A stretch of 64,000 nucleotides of DNA, taken from the NCBI RefSeq assembly GCF_035582795.1, contig NC_134373.1, positions 13,476,001 through 13,540,000 of the forward strand. The letters run 5' to 3'. Shown here one piece after another: positions 36,201 through 48,158 of the stretch. Numbering within the stretch: position 1 is the first letter of the stretch; each line of letters opens with the position of its first letter. Both the position numbers and the translations under genes were made by a program. Under the pieces are notes generated by a model that was not told the DNA's origin, searched no databases, and worked only from the letters and a program-made list of their open reading frames with translations. Source of the stretch: Mycteria americana (lineage: Eukaryota > Chordata > Aves > Ciconiiformes > Ciconiidae).

Positions 36201-39200
36201 TTTCTCTTGGATGTCAACCACAAATTCACTCAAACCATGAGTTTAGCATTCGCTTTAGGAAAAAGTTCTAAAAATGTTTCCATACATATATAGGGAGGGG
36301 GAGATATACACATAAGAAACCCAAGTTACACTTCAAGAGTATGATTGTCACATTTATTCCCAATTCCAGTCAACAGAAAGAAAGACACAAATTTCACCTA
36401 ACAAGCTATTCAGCAATGATTATAAGTAGATCTTGATTTATATCTGTATTTGTCTGGGATGTTCCCAGTATCTCCCTGTAAGTTACTAGGCTCAAAATAG
36501 CTAATATGATGACTACTACATTCAATCCCTTTGGACAGCTTCTAGGAGAAACATAAACTGTATTTGTCTTGAGTTTATGTGACTCAGCAGTTACGACAGT
36601 GTTCTTAAATGATAGAATTAGTTTTGTACGTTATGCCTAACAGTTATCTTTTAACTTAATGTCACTCATTGTTACATTGTTTTTTGAGAATGTCAAGAAA
36701 ACATCTATGGCAACCGTTCAAAAAACTCTCACAAACAGTTTACTATTTTCACAAGACACTTTCTATAGTTAGAAAGAACTCACTGGGTGGAAGAGGAAGA
36801 CATCACTTTCTGTAGTGCCTTGACAGCCAAATAGTACATGACTGCCTTCATTAAAACATTGCTGATAAAACCCCTCCCTCTCACTGCAGTTTGGAAATGC
36901 AGGCTCACGCTGACTGAAGGTCTTTCTCTCAGAGCTCTGTGCTTCATCACACTGGAACTCCAGGTGTTGACCAGAGAGCTTCAGCAGAGCCACATTTGAT
37001 GTAAAGTTTCTTCCAGCACTGACAGACTCTGATGCTACTAGAGGCAAGTACACACCCCACTGACTACACAACTGCTTCCAGTGAACTACAAAAGTGTTCA
37101 CTCAACTAAAAAATCATTTATGCTTGCAATATTATTATCAGAAGCAGACCGAGCAATAAATATTAAGTGGCTTTCCAAATACTTTACACAGTTAAAAAAA
37201 GTTCCAAGCCTGCAAGTTCAACTGATAACAAGCAAGATTGCTTTAAATTGTTGAGTACTGCATTCTTAGGAAGTAATATTTCAGTCATTTGCCATAAACT
37301 CTGGGTGGAGGCTTAAAGCACAAACAACAACAAAAAAACCCTTTCAAAGGTGGCATGTACAAGGAAGAGGTAATCATTACAGACTGTATATAAATACCAA
37401 GGTTGTATACAAATATCAAGTTCACTCTCCCAGGTCCAATAGTTCCAATATATGGAGGAAACAGGACTTCCCCATTTCTCCAAAGGGATTACAATGCATT
37501 CTCCTCTTTTCACATGAAAACACTTGAAACTACAGGCAAGTAAGTGTTCAGTTCTTTTGGCAGCCTTCTATAAGTTTGATTTTTAACATATTGAAGGTTT
37601 CTTCAAGAGATTGGAAGCTGACCATTTTCTTCCTTATGATCTGCTAGGTTTAAGGATAAGTTACGTAGTATTTTCAAAACTGGAAGGCAGTGATCAACAC
37701 TGATCTAGTACCCACCTATCTGGCATTCACACCATTTCTATCTCCAGAAGAAACCATTAACAGCATTTCAAAAGCAACATTGACAAAAAACATCAGGGCA
37801 AACATCATCAAAAGAACCACAGCATCATTAACGTTCCTGAAAACAGAGCTGCTGCCTACTCCATACCTCTCGTACTACATCTAATCTAGCACAGTTCTAG
37901 GTTCCTGCCTCTTTTTCACTATCACATGTTCCCACTCTTTATTTCTACATGAAATCTAATGATCAGGCAGCCATGGGACGTGCTAGGTCAGCCCTTAGAA
38001 TTGCAGTGCTGAACTACAAGCACTTCCCCTGAACTCAGCTTTTTCTTCCACCTGTCCAAAGTTTTCCAGATTTGAACACTTTATAATATTAATAATATCA
38101 ATTTTATATTTACGGTTTTCTCTTCAATAATTGGAAAAAAAATATGCTAGGCCCAGATACACTTACTCATGTAACGGAAGGGCTCCTCATCACGAACTGG
38201 AGAAGTGATTTCAGGAGGATGACCATGGCAGGCAGGGGACTGAATCCAGTCTTGATTTTCATACAGATACAGAGAGTCCACTCGTAACTTGTAATCTGGC
38301 AACTGTTCTTCTAGCATGCTCACCAACTCTACCTCAGGAAGGTCCTCACTGGAGCAGACATCTGAAAGTGAGTAAATGCCAGTAATAGTACATTACTATT
38401 AAATACAATAGATATTTAATATTGCTACAGTAGTACATAGTCTATATACTATAAAATACTTTATAAACCTTCAGCAGATTTGAAAAGAATTATAAAAGAA
38501 TTACTGGACGAATTACCAGAATGCTTATTGAATCAATACTTGATTTACATTGTAATATTTGTAAATTCCTCATCCTCAACTGACTCCACAACTTCCTGGA
38601 AAGCTGGTCTAGCCATGATTCCCTCCAACTTCTTGAATACGATGTATGTAGTGAGTTTCAATTTCTATCTTTTCCTCTTAATTGAACTAAAACACAGACC
38701 TATATTTTATCAGCTATTGATTTTGTAAGGTTTCATTGGCTTTAGCATAGTTACACTTCCCTTTTCTGAAGAAAATTCACATTTTTCTTGTTCTTCTGTT
38801 TATCCTTTTGTTTGGTAATGAACATAGATGTAAAAAATCTTAAGGTAACTACAAAAATCAACTGAATACTGCCTTGAAATCAGGGAACAAATATAAAATT
38901 CCATTATAATCCATATAGAATCATGCTCTGAGAAACAGGATACTCAAAATCCTGGAAAGGAAGTTTAGCTCTTCCTGTGTCATGTCTCCCCGCTTAAACT
39001 CTTCACAATTATTGAAAAAAAAAAAGAAACATTAATTCTAAGTTGCTAAAATACTGCATATCAAAGGTATGCAATGATTATCTTTCCAGTATTTCCACTA
39101 AAGATGAAGACTATCTTCAATATCTTTCAATGGAAAAAATGCCAATGTCCATTACTGACACTGAGAATTTTACAAACATCATTTTACAGTGGTAGCTGAT

Positions 39201-39389
39201 TTTACAAGCTAGTTAAAAGGACTCACCATTTTTGTTCCTTTGCAATATCAGATAAGTGATACAAAGAATGTGAAACTTAAGGTTGTCTTCAGGTTGGTGT
39301 TCTGTAATGTCAGATACACTCAGGATTTGTAACAGTTAATTCTTCAACTTACCAGAGATGCTCTCCAAGCCCCTGTGATCAAAATTCAT
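20836..39389 (-). CDS. TRAK2: Trafficking kinesin-binding protein 2 (TRAK2), 15 coding exons, about 897 aa
   Basis: Milton-family adaptor linking mitochondrial Miro to kinesin-1 and dynein/dynactin. Exons in transcript order: 39389-39353, 38361-38167, 33661-33591, 32924-32808, 31568-31359, 29527-29449, 27701-27571, 27377-27303, 26633-26496, 24484-24405, 23694-23491, 23355-23057, 22723-22445, 22217-22118, 21514-20836; phases agree throughout and the sum is 2694 nt. The N-terminal HAP1-type coiled-coil domain spans about residues 15-350 (SSEDLPEVELVSMLEEQLP, LELAARIGQALLKRN, SLLSQIVDLQHKLKE). The C-terminal Milton/TRAK region follows (LHRLSLRRQNYLSEKQFFEE, NLGTILDPRPGV, FTFTTCRILHPSDVTQVSP, VDRLKRLGIARV) and ends in DILKED. 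TRAK2-specific residues separate it from TRAK1. Human TRAK2 is 914 aa; the difference is nearly all at the N-terminus, where the mammalian-type start is not conserved. Introns not listed separately show no gene. Confidence 0.95.
25000..25900 (+). mobile_element. Probable ERV LTR, antisense in a TRAK2 intron
   Basis: On the + strand a TATA-like CTATAAATATG (about 25205) is followed about 30 bp later by a CT-rich start region, a GC-richer leader, and a tandemly duplicated block (25456-25745). The downstream part has AATTAATA (25810). The composition differs from the surrounding AT-rich intron. The arrangement is that of an LTR U3-R-U5. Family and exact ends are not determined; U3 may reach further left to about 24770. 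Confidence 0.5.
25456..25745 (+). repeat. Two tandem copies of a 145-bp unit inside the LTR-like element
   Basis: TTAGACATAAACC begins at 25456 and again at 25601. The two copies align without large gaps through AGTCTGAGACTAAGATT, AGCCGCACCTAA, CTCCATCAGGA and GACTCAA. They differ by roughly 10% substitutions, many of them C/T or A/G. Confidence 0.9.
27251..27282. repeat. GT/AT microsatellite next to a TRAK2 splice donor
   Basis: (GT)n followed by (AT)11 at 27261-27282 and a short A-run. It ends about 20 bp inside the intron from the donor of the TRAK2 exon at 27303-27377. Confidence 0.95.
27702..32807. other. TRAK2 introns (two exons at 29449-29527 and 31359-31568 inside)
   Basis: Apart from the two TRAK2 exons named, this AT-rich sequence shows homopolymer A/T runs and short frames only. 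A 20-bp unit (AGAACAAAAAGGGAAAGGGG) is tandemly duplicated at about 32759-32797, just intronic to the exon 32808-32924. Confidence 0.6.
33662..38166. other. Large TRAK2 intron
   Basis: AT-rich intron with the candidate cassette exon at 34450-34503. I see no other exon, RNA gene or recognised mobile element. Open frames of 60-110 codons here lack splice support. Confidence 0.5.
34450..34503 (-). CDS. TRAK2: Candidate 54-nt in-frame cassette exon of TRAK2
   Basis: On the minus strand a good acceptor (TTTTCTGTCACTCTAG) and donor (CAAG/GTAATT) bound 54 nt with no stop. The phase fits exactly between the exons at 38167 and 33661. It would insert 18 residues (TLVELPPSSLAGSHKFAQ, with the next codon becoming Val). 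Skipping it restores the family sequence FRYMILGTD, so the major form probably lacks it. It lies in the HAP1-like domain just before the main coiled coil. Confidence 0.35.
39353..39389 (-). CDS. TRAK2: TRAK2 first coding exon (12 codons), start codon at 39389
   Basis: Encodes MNFDHRGLESIS and splices at GTAAGT into DVCSSEDLP. The ATG context is weak (CTCATGA, no purine at -3). An in-frame TGA lies just upstream. Upstream sequence resembling the remembered mammalian N-terminus (QNAI... EE) is present but one base out of frame and without its own ATG, so this downstream ATG is the best start. The 5' edge of the exon is not determined. Confidence 0.65.
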
Positions 39390-42300
39390 GAGTCCTTTCT
39401 TCACAGTTCAATTCTTTGGAAATAGCATTCTGTAGTCAGATTAGGCACTGTCCCTTTATTCCTTTGGTAGAAAGATGGCTTTGGTTTAGAGACAGAGTAA
39501 GTGAGAGCCATCAAGCCACCGAGACACTAACAAATCTGGCATCAACTCACTTCTGTAGACTGGTTCATGCTCCAGATCTATTGCCATCTTAGGACATGCT
39601 TATTTCATCTGGGCTACTACTGACCAGTAGAAGAATCTATAGGATATTTCATGTAAGCTTCACGAGCTTCTCAGCTCAGCCATCATCTAGAAACAAAGAG
39701 AATGCCAAAGTTTAACAGATGTCACTCTTTCAAATGACATAGGTAAATTAACATGACTTTGTCTCTTTCAGCCTGAATTTCCTCCCTGTACTATCATCTA
39801 ACTAAAAAAAAAGTAAACAATCATTTTCATCCCCAGTTTACACATTAGGTGTAAAATGTAGCATTGAAAATATGTCTTTTCCTTGCAGACATAACATCTC
39901 ACCTTCAGCATCAACTTTGTCAATTACCTATTTGTCTGTACCACCTTCCTCTTCCATATAATATTTAGCATATGACAAGTTAATTCACTGAAATGAGGCA
40001 TTTGCCTTTGACTCTAAAGGACAGCAGCTCCAACTAAACAGAAATTTTCTTCAGGCTACTACATTTATTTAAGGCAAAGGATTCTAAAGGCAGGATTTTA
40101 AACCATCATTCTTAGTGTTTGGTTGTTAAAAAAAAAGTTTTATAAGACTGTTTGCTTTAATCTCTTCACCTTTAGAAGTCCGTTAATTAAAAATTGCATC
40201 TATCAGAAGTTTACTTTGTGGATCATGACAAAATTTGTGTTTCCTCTTCAGCAGGATTTAAACCAGAAATTAAACTACCATGACTAATTGAGATAACCTA
40301 TCAGAACAGTTTAATAAAGTAAAAATTCTGCTATTCCCTTGCCAAGACTGATTAATCATCTTCCATGTAAAACACAAGAGTAGTCCTAGATGACAGAAAA
40401 ATATAAAATGAGAGAGAATTGAAGTCTCATTTTCCCTCCTCCTATATTCAGTAAACACAAAATTCTCTCGAAATCTTACATTAATTTCAAATTTGCTCTT
40501 ATCAGTTTCCCTAAGTGCTCCCATCACCAAGCACAACAATCACAGGTTTGTCTCACTGTCTGTAGCAACCTCTCATTTGACAAGATCAAAATGGACAGTG
40601 CAGGAGCTTTTTAAAGAAAGCCTAGAGCCTGCCAGTTCATCTGCGTATAGACTTTGGTAGGAGATCAAAAAAGAACTTTCTTCCATTAAGGTCAGCTCAT
40701 ACTTCTTGCTTTGTCATTTATTTCTTTATAGATGTACTTTATTTACCAGTTTTAATTATTATTCATATTAGACACTTACTAAAACCAGTAAGACCAAGAT
40801 TTCAGAAACATTTGCTATCTGAATGTATAGCTGCTTCTAACACTAGTTTGTGATTTTTTTCAAGAGGCTGTTTTTTAAATGGATTGCTGAAAAGCATTAA
40901 CTGCATGCACCCCCTCCCCCCTCTAAAACAACTCAATACAGCAGAAGACACTTAAGAAGACTACTGTAGATCCACACAGCCAAGATGATTTTATCTTGTA
41001 ATAAAAAGAGTCACTGTAGAACAAGACAAAACTCAGCGGCATAGGACAGTTTCTTCACAAATCTGATTGAATCTTTTTCCTTTGAGTTTTAATAATGTAA
41101 AAATGAATGCTACTTCCTCTCAAGATTGGATTTAATCTCTCTTCTAAGTAGTGCAAAGCAGAAACACTATTTGTTGCGGGTCAATCTCAGTTCAGCCAAA
41201 GAGGGGAAAAAAAAGGAAAAGAAAAAAATCATTTGGCTCAAAGTCTTCTAGAGCATGAGGCCAACATCAAGCTACTGAATTGAAAGGGCAACCTCATTTA
41301 TAAAACCTTTGAGAAGTTTGCTAGATAAGCAAACACCATAAAAGTTAATGCTCCCATTTCCAATGCTTCTCATAGCTTTAGTTTAGTGTGCCATGGGGCA
41401 CCTTCTCTGGAAATTCAACAGATAACTCACTGTGCAGTACCACCCTGAAAGTGACTCCATGACCCTTTTACTCTGAAGCTATAAAACTACTTCCAAAGTG
41501 CAGATTCCTTCTGCAAGTTACAATTACAATTAAATATATTTGGATAAAACCCATAAAATTTACAACACAGCTTTAAAATACATGACTGTGCTATAAAAAG
41601 ATGGTCTAGAAATTAAAATTGTTAAATCATGCAGAAAGACGTGTCCAAAACAGAAGCCAGAAAACTTTCTCAGGTATTATTTTTAATCTTTATTTATAAA
41701 GATTATTTCCACTGTCAATTTACTATATTAATTCCACTCAGATGTACTTCTCATCAGTTTTGTCCCCCTACTCCCTCATATGCCAATTTCCCATCGACGT
41801 TTGAGTCTTTTACAAATAGGTTAACTGAACATAGAAAAAACAAGGAGAATTCAAATATTGGAGAATGGCCTATATGCAGGAGTAGTGCTCTCAGGAGGCT
41901 TTCTTCAAGGAAGGCTCAAGAGAAATGGAAATATCGGACAACATTTCATATACATACATACGTATCTGTCTCAATCTGTGTATTTCGGTGCTCTCTAAAT
42001 TAAATTTTACTCCATGATGTGTGTTTCACATTTCGCTTATCACGTGGCTTGAAACGGTAAGCTAAAACCAGGAGTACCTACAGCACGCTTAAGAAAAAGA
42101 CCTCTTGTAGAAGTGAGAACTAGTCCTAGGCCTCTTGCATCTGCCCCACAGAATCCAAGTTGCTCTGAGGTTTGCTAGATCATCTGTGCACGGAAAATAG
42201 AAAAGAAACTCAAAAAGAAAGGCAATGCTGGAGCCCATTCATGGCAAGAAGTATTTTAAAAAGCCTGGAGGGCTATCACTTATGACCCAAGCAACAGTCT

Positions 42301-43519
42301 TACTGTTCAGCAATGTTAGAACAAGACCTGACAAAACTCCCAATGAAAACTGTACAAAAATTAAAGCATAACCAACCAAAAAAACCAAAAGGCTGGAAAA
42401 ACATGTTAAAAGCATTACAAGAAATACACATGAATGGTCTACTAAGTGGTCATAGTGTATAGGTTAAAAAAAGAAAAACTAAAAGAATAGGAACCACATA
42501 TTCCATTAAACCACTGATATTTCAACGTATGGTTTGATCTTAGTAGCAAAGAGATGAAAATGAGTTTTCCTGACCACATGACAGGAGATTTTATTAATTT
42601 TTCCTTCATTGAGTCAGAAGATCCCAGCCAAGATTAACTTGCAAAAGCAGTATTTAGTAAAGCCTTAGAAAAGTTGAAATAGCTATAAAATATTAAAAGT
42701 TATTGTCTTATCTTTGTAACTACTGCTTTGAACAATTCAAGACGGATGCAAAAAGATAGTTGTGCCATCTTATTTCAGAATGTAGTTCTGAAGACATTCT
42801 ACCACTAGAGAACTCTAATTCAAATTTGAATTATCAGAAAGGTGAGATAAGTTGCTTTTACAACTGGAAACCATAGACAAACAAATGTATGTGTTAATTT
42901 CTTTGTGCATAAAAAGTTAAAAACATATGCAAAATATTGCATCTATTTTGACAACATCCAAATGCAAACAAAAACATCCTGTTATTCCTGCTGGTTTCTG
43001 TTTGTTGAGAGCAGTTGACTCCTCACAAGCCCCTGGAAAGACTAAACTAGATCTGCTCCTCTGTACAATTACAGGATGCAAGACATCAGGCCACAACTAA
43101 CTCAAAATTTCAACAACAAAGAAGACTTAACTTGATTAAAAAAGAAGGCAACATCCATTTTCCAAAAGGAAGCCAACTGAATGAGTCAATTATTCTGGGA
43201 TGACGAATTTCACTGCTACGTAAATATGCAATTAAAAAAAAAAAATTATATCAAGTCATTAACACAGTACTTTTTTCATTACTAAAATTGGAATGGTGTC
43301 AAGCCAGCTAATAACAATAAACATATTTTGCATTTCAAGTGTTGTAGTAGTCACCTTCTAGCCCAAATGGAATCCAACACATAGCATTAGTAGCAAGGCT
43401 TGTTGAAGCCTTAGGCCACAAGCTGTGAACTTTCACCCAGATTCGCTGACCATACACTGAACTTTTACTTGGCTGCATGAAGGAAGGCCCCTGAAACCAG
43501 TGCAAACCAGAAAGATAAG

Positions 43520-44060
43520 GAAGCTTCAACCTTAGCAGACATTACAACCTTAGAGATAAGAGAAGAAACGTCCCGCCTAGAGACAATGAAAGGACCCAAC
43601 GAAGAACAGGAAGACCCCAGACCCTAATATTACTATTGGTCCAAACTGTCTCTTGAGGGGAGGGGAACTTAAATTGTAAGGGTATAATTGCCCAGGGATT
43701 TCTGTGTTCAGGGTCCCTCTCCGGAAGCACCCAGCTCCAGCTGTTTTTCACCACTGTACCAATCAATAAATTCATCTGGCGTACGTTGTATCAGAGACTC
43801 TGCTTTGGGAAACATAGGGTTGCACCAGAGGGGAGAGAAAGCACCCGAGAGTGAGTGTGTGTGAGCGAGGAGTCAAAAAGGGGCACCCGTTGGCTCAATG
43901 CAGCTGCCCGCTGCGAAGGGACTCCGGTCCCAGCAGTTAAAGTCTCGGGTGGTGTGTGAGCAACTCCCTGAATGGTGTGTGTATGCTTGGGCAGCGGCTT
44001 CCCCTTTAACATCAAGGTTAATGAAACAGTTCTATTCTTATAGCAAACATGGCCATGCTG
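43520..44060 (+). mobile_element. Probable ERV LTR fragment in the TRAK2 5' intron
   Basis: GC-richer than its surroundings. In + orientation a U3-like part with TATAATT (about 43683) is followed about 80 bp later by AATAAA (43765-43770). GT-rich and CT-rich U5-like sequence then runs to about 44060. The spacing from TATA to poly(A) signal is right for a retroviral R region. The left limit may extend to a TG at about 43340. Family not determined. Confidence 0.5.
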
Positions 44061-44919
44061 AATTGCTGCCAAAACATTCCTGGGACTAGCCCTCAGAGGC
44101 AGAGGCCAAATCCTTCAGCACTATATAGTATGAGATGAATGACAAAGGACTATATACTGAAAAACAAATCTATGTGAACACGAACTTTGTCTATCACAAT
44201 TAACACTTGCTGTGTGCCTAACACCTGTTATTTTCAGCCATTACTATCCCTGCAGAAACCTACTTAGTGCTTGTGTTTCTCTCATGTAAGGAAAAAGAAA
44301 TCATTTAAACGAGTACGCCACCACAATCCTAATAACAAGTACAATAATCATAACCAAACCTGCAACAGACCTTCAACCATAAATAGTATGGTATAAGAAA
44401 GGAACTGTAAGAAAACAAAACAAAAACACCCCCCCACCCCATCTCCTGGATTGTTTTTAATTTGGGGTGAGGGTAAGGCTTCAGAGGGGATGCTGGAGAA
44501 CACCTCTTAGAGGATGATGTCTCTTGAGGGGGTCACAAGGGGGTCACGAAGCTGGCCACAACAGTTCCCTCATCCTGTTTATCCAGAGTTACGCCAAGCC
44601 AGACTCACTTTTTCTCCTTGCCAGCCATTTGTAATAGCCCGTATTCTCCATAAGTGACAAAACTACCTGTTAAGTACATGTATATATGCTTTATGTATAT
44701 GCATACATGTACACTGTTGAATACCACAGTTTGATAGTTAAAATTTTTTTTTTTTTAAGTCCAACAACCTTGGAGGTTGTCTATATCACCCTTAGCACAC
44801 AGTATAAAAATAGCATATGCTTAACTGAAGTCTAACTTCATCTGAAACTATGAATGCTACCTACATGAAATACCCATATCGAATTTTATTAATTCCCAAT
44901 GCTTTTCCATAAATGCAGA

Positions 44920-45025
44920 ATCATAACGTTACTACATGTATATATTATTTCTTGTAGGTTTTCTTTTTTCAGAAGAAAGAAGTCTACCTGCAAGAAATAA
45001 TGTATACACGTAGTAACGTTATGAT
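44920..45025. repeat. 106-bp imperfect inverted repeat (long hairpin)
   Basis: The left arm starts ATCATAACGTTACTAC at 44920 and the right arm ends GTAGTAACGTTATGAT at 45025. About 40 bp of each arm pair with around four mismatches, and the centre is an A/T-rich loop of about 20 bp. It could be a MITE-like element or a fold-back transcript. No TA or other target duplication is obvious. Confidence 0.8.
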
Positions 45026-46841
45026 CACAGGGGAACCAATCTGTTTTCAGAGAAAAAAAGAACTGTCATAAATTGAGTACTTGTTGGTTAGAGAGTACAA
45101 AAATGAGATATATTGAGGCAAGTGCTGTGCTAATATTTCATTATAAAGGTTGTTACAGGCTTCTTTTAAAATTGAAGCTTGTTCTCTATAAAGTATACTT
45201 GAAATGAACTTAAATAACATTTACGTTAACTGAAATCACTAATGCTTTCAGTTGACACATAGCTGAATTCACCCAAGGAAGTGGTTTAAGTTTCTTAATA
45301 TATACCCTCCAGCCAGTGCTCAGCATTTTAACAGTTATAATTCTGTATTTATTAGAATAAACCAGACTGATCTATATGACTCAGTCACCAGGTTATCATT
45401 AGCAATCCAACTATATAAAAGGATCTGTCAGCTCTTTTGTAACCATCTCTGTGAAAATGCTATTTTTGCATCTTCTTAGAAAACTAATCAATGAATCATG
45501 TTCATCCTTCCTGAAAGACAGCACTCCTACTGCACAATATTAATCCCAGCAAGCCCACTATTAGAGGCAAACCACCATCAGAAAAGCCTGTGATTTTCCA
45601 ACACTCTAAGTCACATTTTCAGATATTCATAACAGAAATTTGATAAATTGATACAGTTCTAATAGATGAAACCATCATGAGAGAGCTGACAAATTTCAGG
45701 TATCAGAAATTAATTTTTTTGTCAATTTAGCTTCAGTGTTAGAAATGTAATTAAAAAGAAGTCTACCTATTTTTACTCAGAAATACATCTTTTGAAAGAT
45801 AACAAGTATCTGAAAGCAAACCTAAAATTGACTATGTTGCCTTGTAATGTTGTATGAAAAGTTACTTACTAGTATATTAAGGATTTGCATCAGACTGTCA
45901 CAATCAGTCAACAATAACTCTGAAATATAACCAAAAAATAAGCATGTATGCAACAGCCTACAGCTGGAAGATTGCATTAAAAAAAAAAAAAAAACAAACA
46001 AAAACAAACAGAAAACCCAAGGATGCAAATCCACATAGCACTTTTTCACTAGGATGGTTGACAGAACAAGACATTTATGGACAGATACTCTCACTACAGT
46101 TTAATCAGCTGATCAGAATGTAACAGTGTGATTAAAAAGTTGATAGGAGCCAAAATCTCCTTGCCCTCAAACGTAAGCAGGACCACAACTAAAACGTCAT
46201 CAAGCTTTGCCTCCTAAGAGCAGTGACATAAACCTCCAAGGACAGCCCATACAATGATGGGTACTTCTAACGCAGGAAGGAACTCTGGAGCACGCTGAAG
46301 GTCACACCAGCCACCACGCTTGCAGTCACAGCCACCATTCGCAGCCAGAGTCTAGCGTCTGACTGCAACCTAAGCACGTATACTGAAGGGATAAAGCTTA
46401 ACATAATATCCATCTACGTTACCACCGTGAAAAGAGTTCTGTCAGCCGCAACACAAGAAGGGAAGAGGAATTCTTTATTTGCCTCCCCTCCCCGGCAGGG
46501 TACGCCACGCGGGACAGCACGGCTTCCCGGCGCCGCGCGGCCGGCCGCGGGCCAGGACACCGCCTCACGCTCAGACCCCGTGCTCCTGCGCCAACCAACC
46601 GCACGGAAGCCGCCGCACGCCCACCGCGGCCCGCTGCGCCTCAGCAGCCTGCGCCAGGCACAGCGGGCGTCCCAGGGGAGCCTGGGTGGTGCCGCGGCTC
46701 AGCAGGAAACGGCCCCAAGGCGGAGAGGAGGGAGGACGCGGCCCTGAAGGGGTTAACGCGGGGGGGGCAGAAAGGGGGGAGCTCGCTAAAGTGCCCCTGA
46801 GGCGACAGAGCTACCCCGACTCAGCGCCGAGCACCTCTTAC

Positions 46842-46960
46842 CCGCCCCGCGCTTCCTCCGGCAGTCTCTCCTCCTCCCCGCCGCCGCCGCCCGAGGCCGA
46901 TGGGCGACAAACCCTCGCGCAATAAAGCGGCGACTTGAGGAAGGACCCCGATGGCTTCCG
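46842..46960 (-). other. TRAK2: Likely non-coding first exon of TRAK2
   Basis: Minus-strand GC-rich leader ending in GGGGCGG/GTAAGAG at 46842. The 5' end is a guess from the position of the promoter motif at 46979. Splicing to the exon containing 39389 is inferred. Confidence 0.35.
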
Positions 46961-46999
46961 CCCGGCTCCCGCCCCAGAACTACAGCCCCCGGCTCGCCG

Positions 47000-47472
47000 C
47001 GCGGCCTGGAGGGGCCGCCCGCCGGCGCAAACGGCAAGCCCCACAATGCGCCGGGCCCCTGGTGCGGGCGGCCCCCGCCACCCCCTGCGGCTCCGCAGGG
47101 GCTGGGAGCGGGGCGGGGTTCCGGGCTGGCGGCTCGGCTCGGCGGTCGCGCCGGCCCCTGACCCTGACCTCAGGCGGCGGCGGGTAGGAGCGGGCGCTGC
47201 CGCCCTGCAGGGCTTCCCGGCCGCGGCGGGGACGCCGGGGCTCCGGGCCGGCCGCGCCCTCAGCCCCGCTGCAGGGGAAGCCGGGCGGGCCGGAGAGGGG
47301 GGAGCGGCGCACGCCGAGCTCGGGAGGCGGCTGCGGGGAGCGGCGCCGGGGCCGCCGCGCTGGCAGGGGCGCAGCCTTGTCCCGGCCGCCGCGGGGGGCT
47401 GGAGGCAGGCGGGGGCGGCGTTAAACCGCCGCCTGGCGCGGGAGGAGGCGGGCGCGCCGCAGGGAAGGCAAG
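47000..47472 (+). other. STRADB: Likely non-coding first exon of STRADB
   Basis: GC-rich sequence ending at GGCAAG/GTATGAG (47472). A nearer alternative donor is GCGG/GTAGGA at about 47185. No STRADB-like coding sequence is present, so it would be 5' UTR. The 5' end is not determined. Confidence 0.35.
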
Positions 47473-48158
47473 GTATGAGTTTAACGGAGCGAGTGGGCAG
47501 GTCTCCTGGGAGAGCCTCCGGGGCATCATTTTCTCACGTTCCGCTCCTTTTGTCACAGACGGATCACTTAACTCGAGCTACGCGACCGAGAGCTGCCTCC
47601 GTCACTCCAAACACTGAAGTAAGAGCTGCAGCCCAGCGTCAGCAGAACCAGAGTAACGTGCGTTGGCGGTACCTGGGCTTTGGGCTCCAGAGCCTCCGCA
47701 GTCCCCCGGCTCACAGGCACGTTTTTCTTTCTCCCCTGCATTGCTCGCTGCATCTGAAGCTTTGGCCAAGCTATGATGAATGTGTCAGTTCAGCTGTGCA
47801 ATGCTGTCACTATCCACAGCGCAGAAAAAAAGCCTCTGATGCAGAAAGAAAAATGTGGAAACAAGGAAAAGGTTTATGTAGGGATATGATCCAAAACTGT
47901 ATTGAAAATTAAAGCAATGTTAAACTACATAAGAAAAACAAAAATAAAAATTTTACAAATGTAATGTTATCTGAACAAATGTGGATCATGGAGCTTTCTG
48001 CTGGCTGGCTATACCCCTGTGAACAAAGTCTACAATGATTTTACTTTAGTGTATCATAATTACTAAGACTTTATTCTTCAGCTTAGCTTTTGTGGTTTCA
48101 TATTCTGAGCAACAGAATAAATTACCTTGTATAATGGAATGAGGTGTCTTCTTTCCAG

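Larger units (their letters stand above)
39390..46841. other. TRAK2 5' intron region
   Basis: Lies between the first coding exon and the CpG island. It holds one LTR-like element (about 43520-44060) and an inverted repeat (44920-45025). The 124-codon frame at 41629-42003 and the others have no splice context or recognised similarity. A further non-coding TRAK2 5' exon may be hidden here. Confidence 0.4.
46480..47560. promoter_or_regulatory. CpG island: shared divergent promoter of TRAK2 (-) and STRADB (+)
   Basis: About 1.1 kb of GC-rich, CpG-dense sequence between the two divergent genes, sharply different from the AT-rich flanks. ACTACAGCCCCCGG at 46979-46992 matches the ZNF143/THAP11-type core. 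On the minus side a strong donor (GTAAGAG, complement of 46835-46841) ends a likely non-coding TRAK2 exon 1. On the plus side a donor GTATGAG at 47473 ends a likely STRADB exon 1. TRAK2 and STRADB are head-to-head in human too (recalled). The long GC-rich frames across it are chance. Confidence 0.75.

Noticed and set aside
46935-47912. 325-codon + strand open frame across the CpG island
   Set aside because: GC-rich Arg/Pro/Ala/Gly composition, weak start, reads through strong splice donors and shows no family similarity; absence of stops is expected at this GC content.
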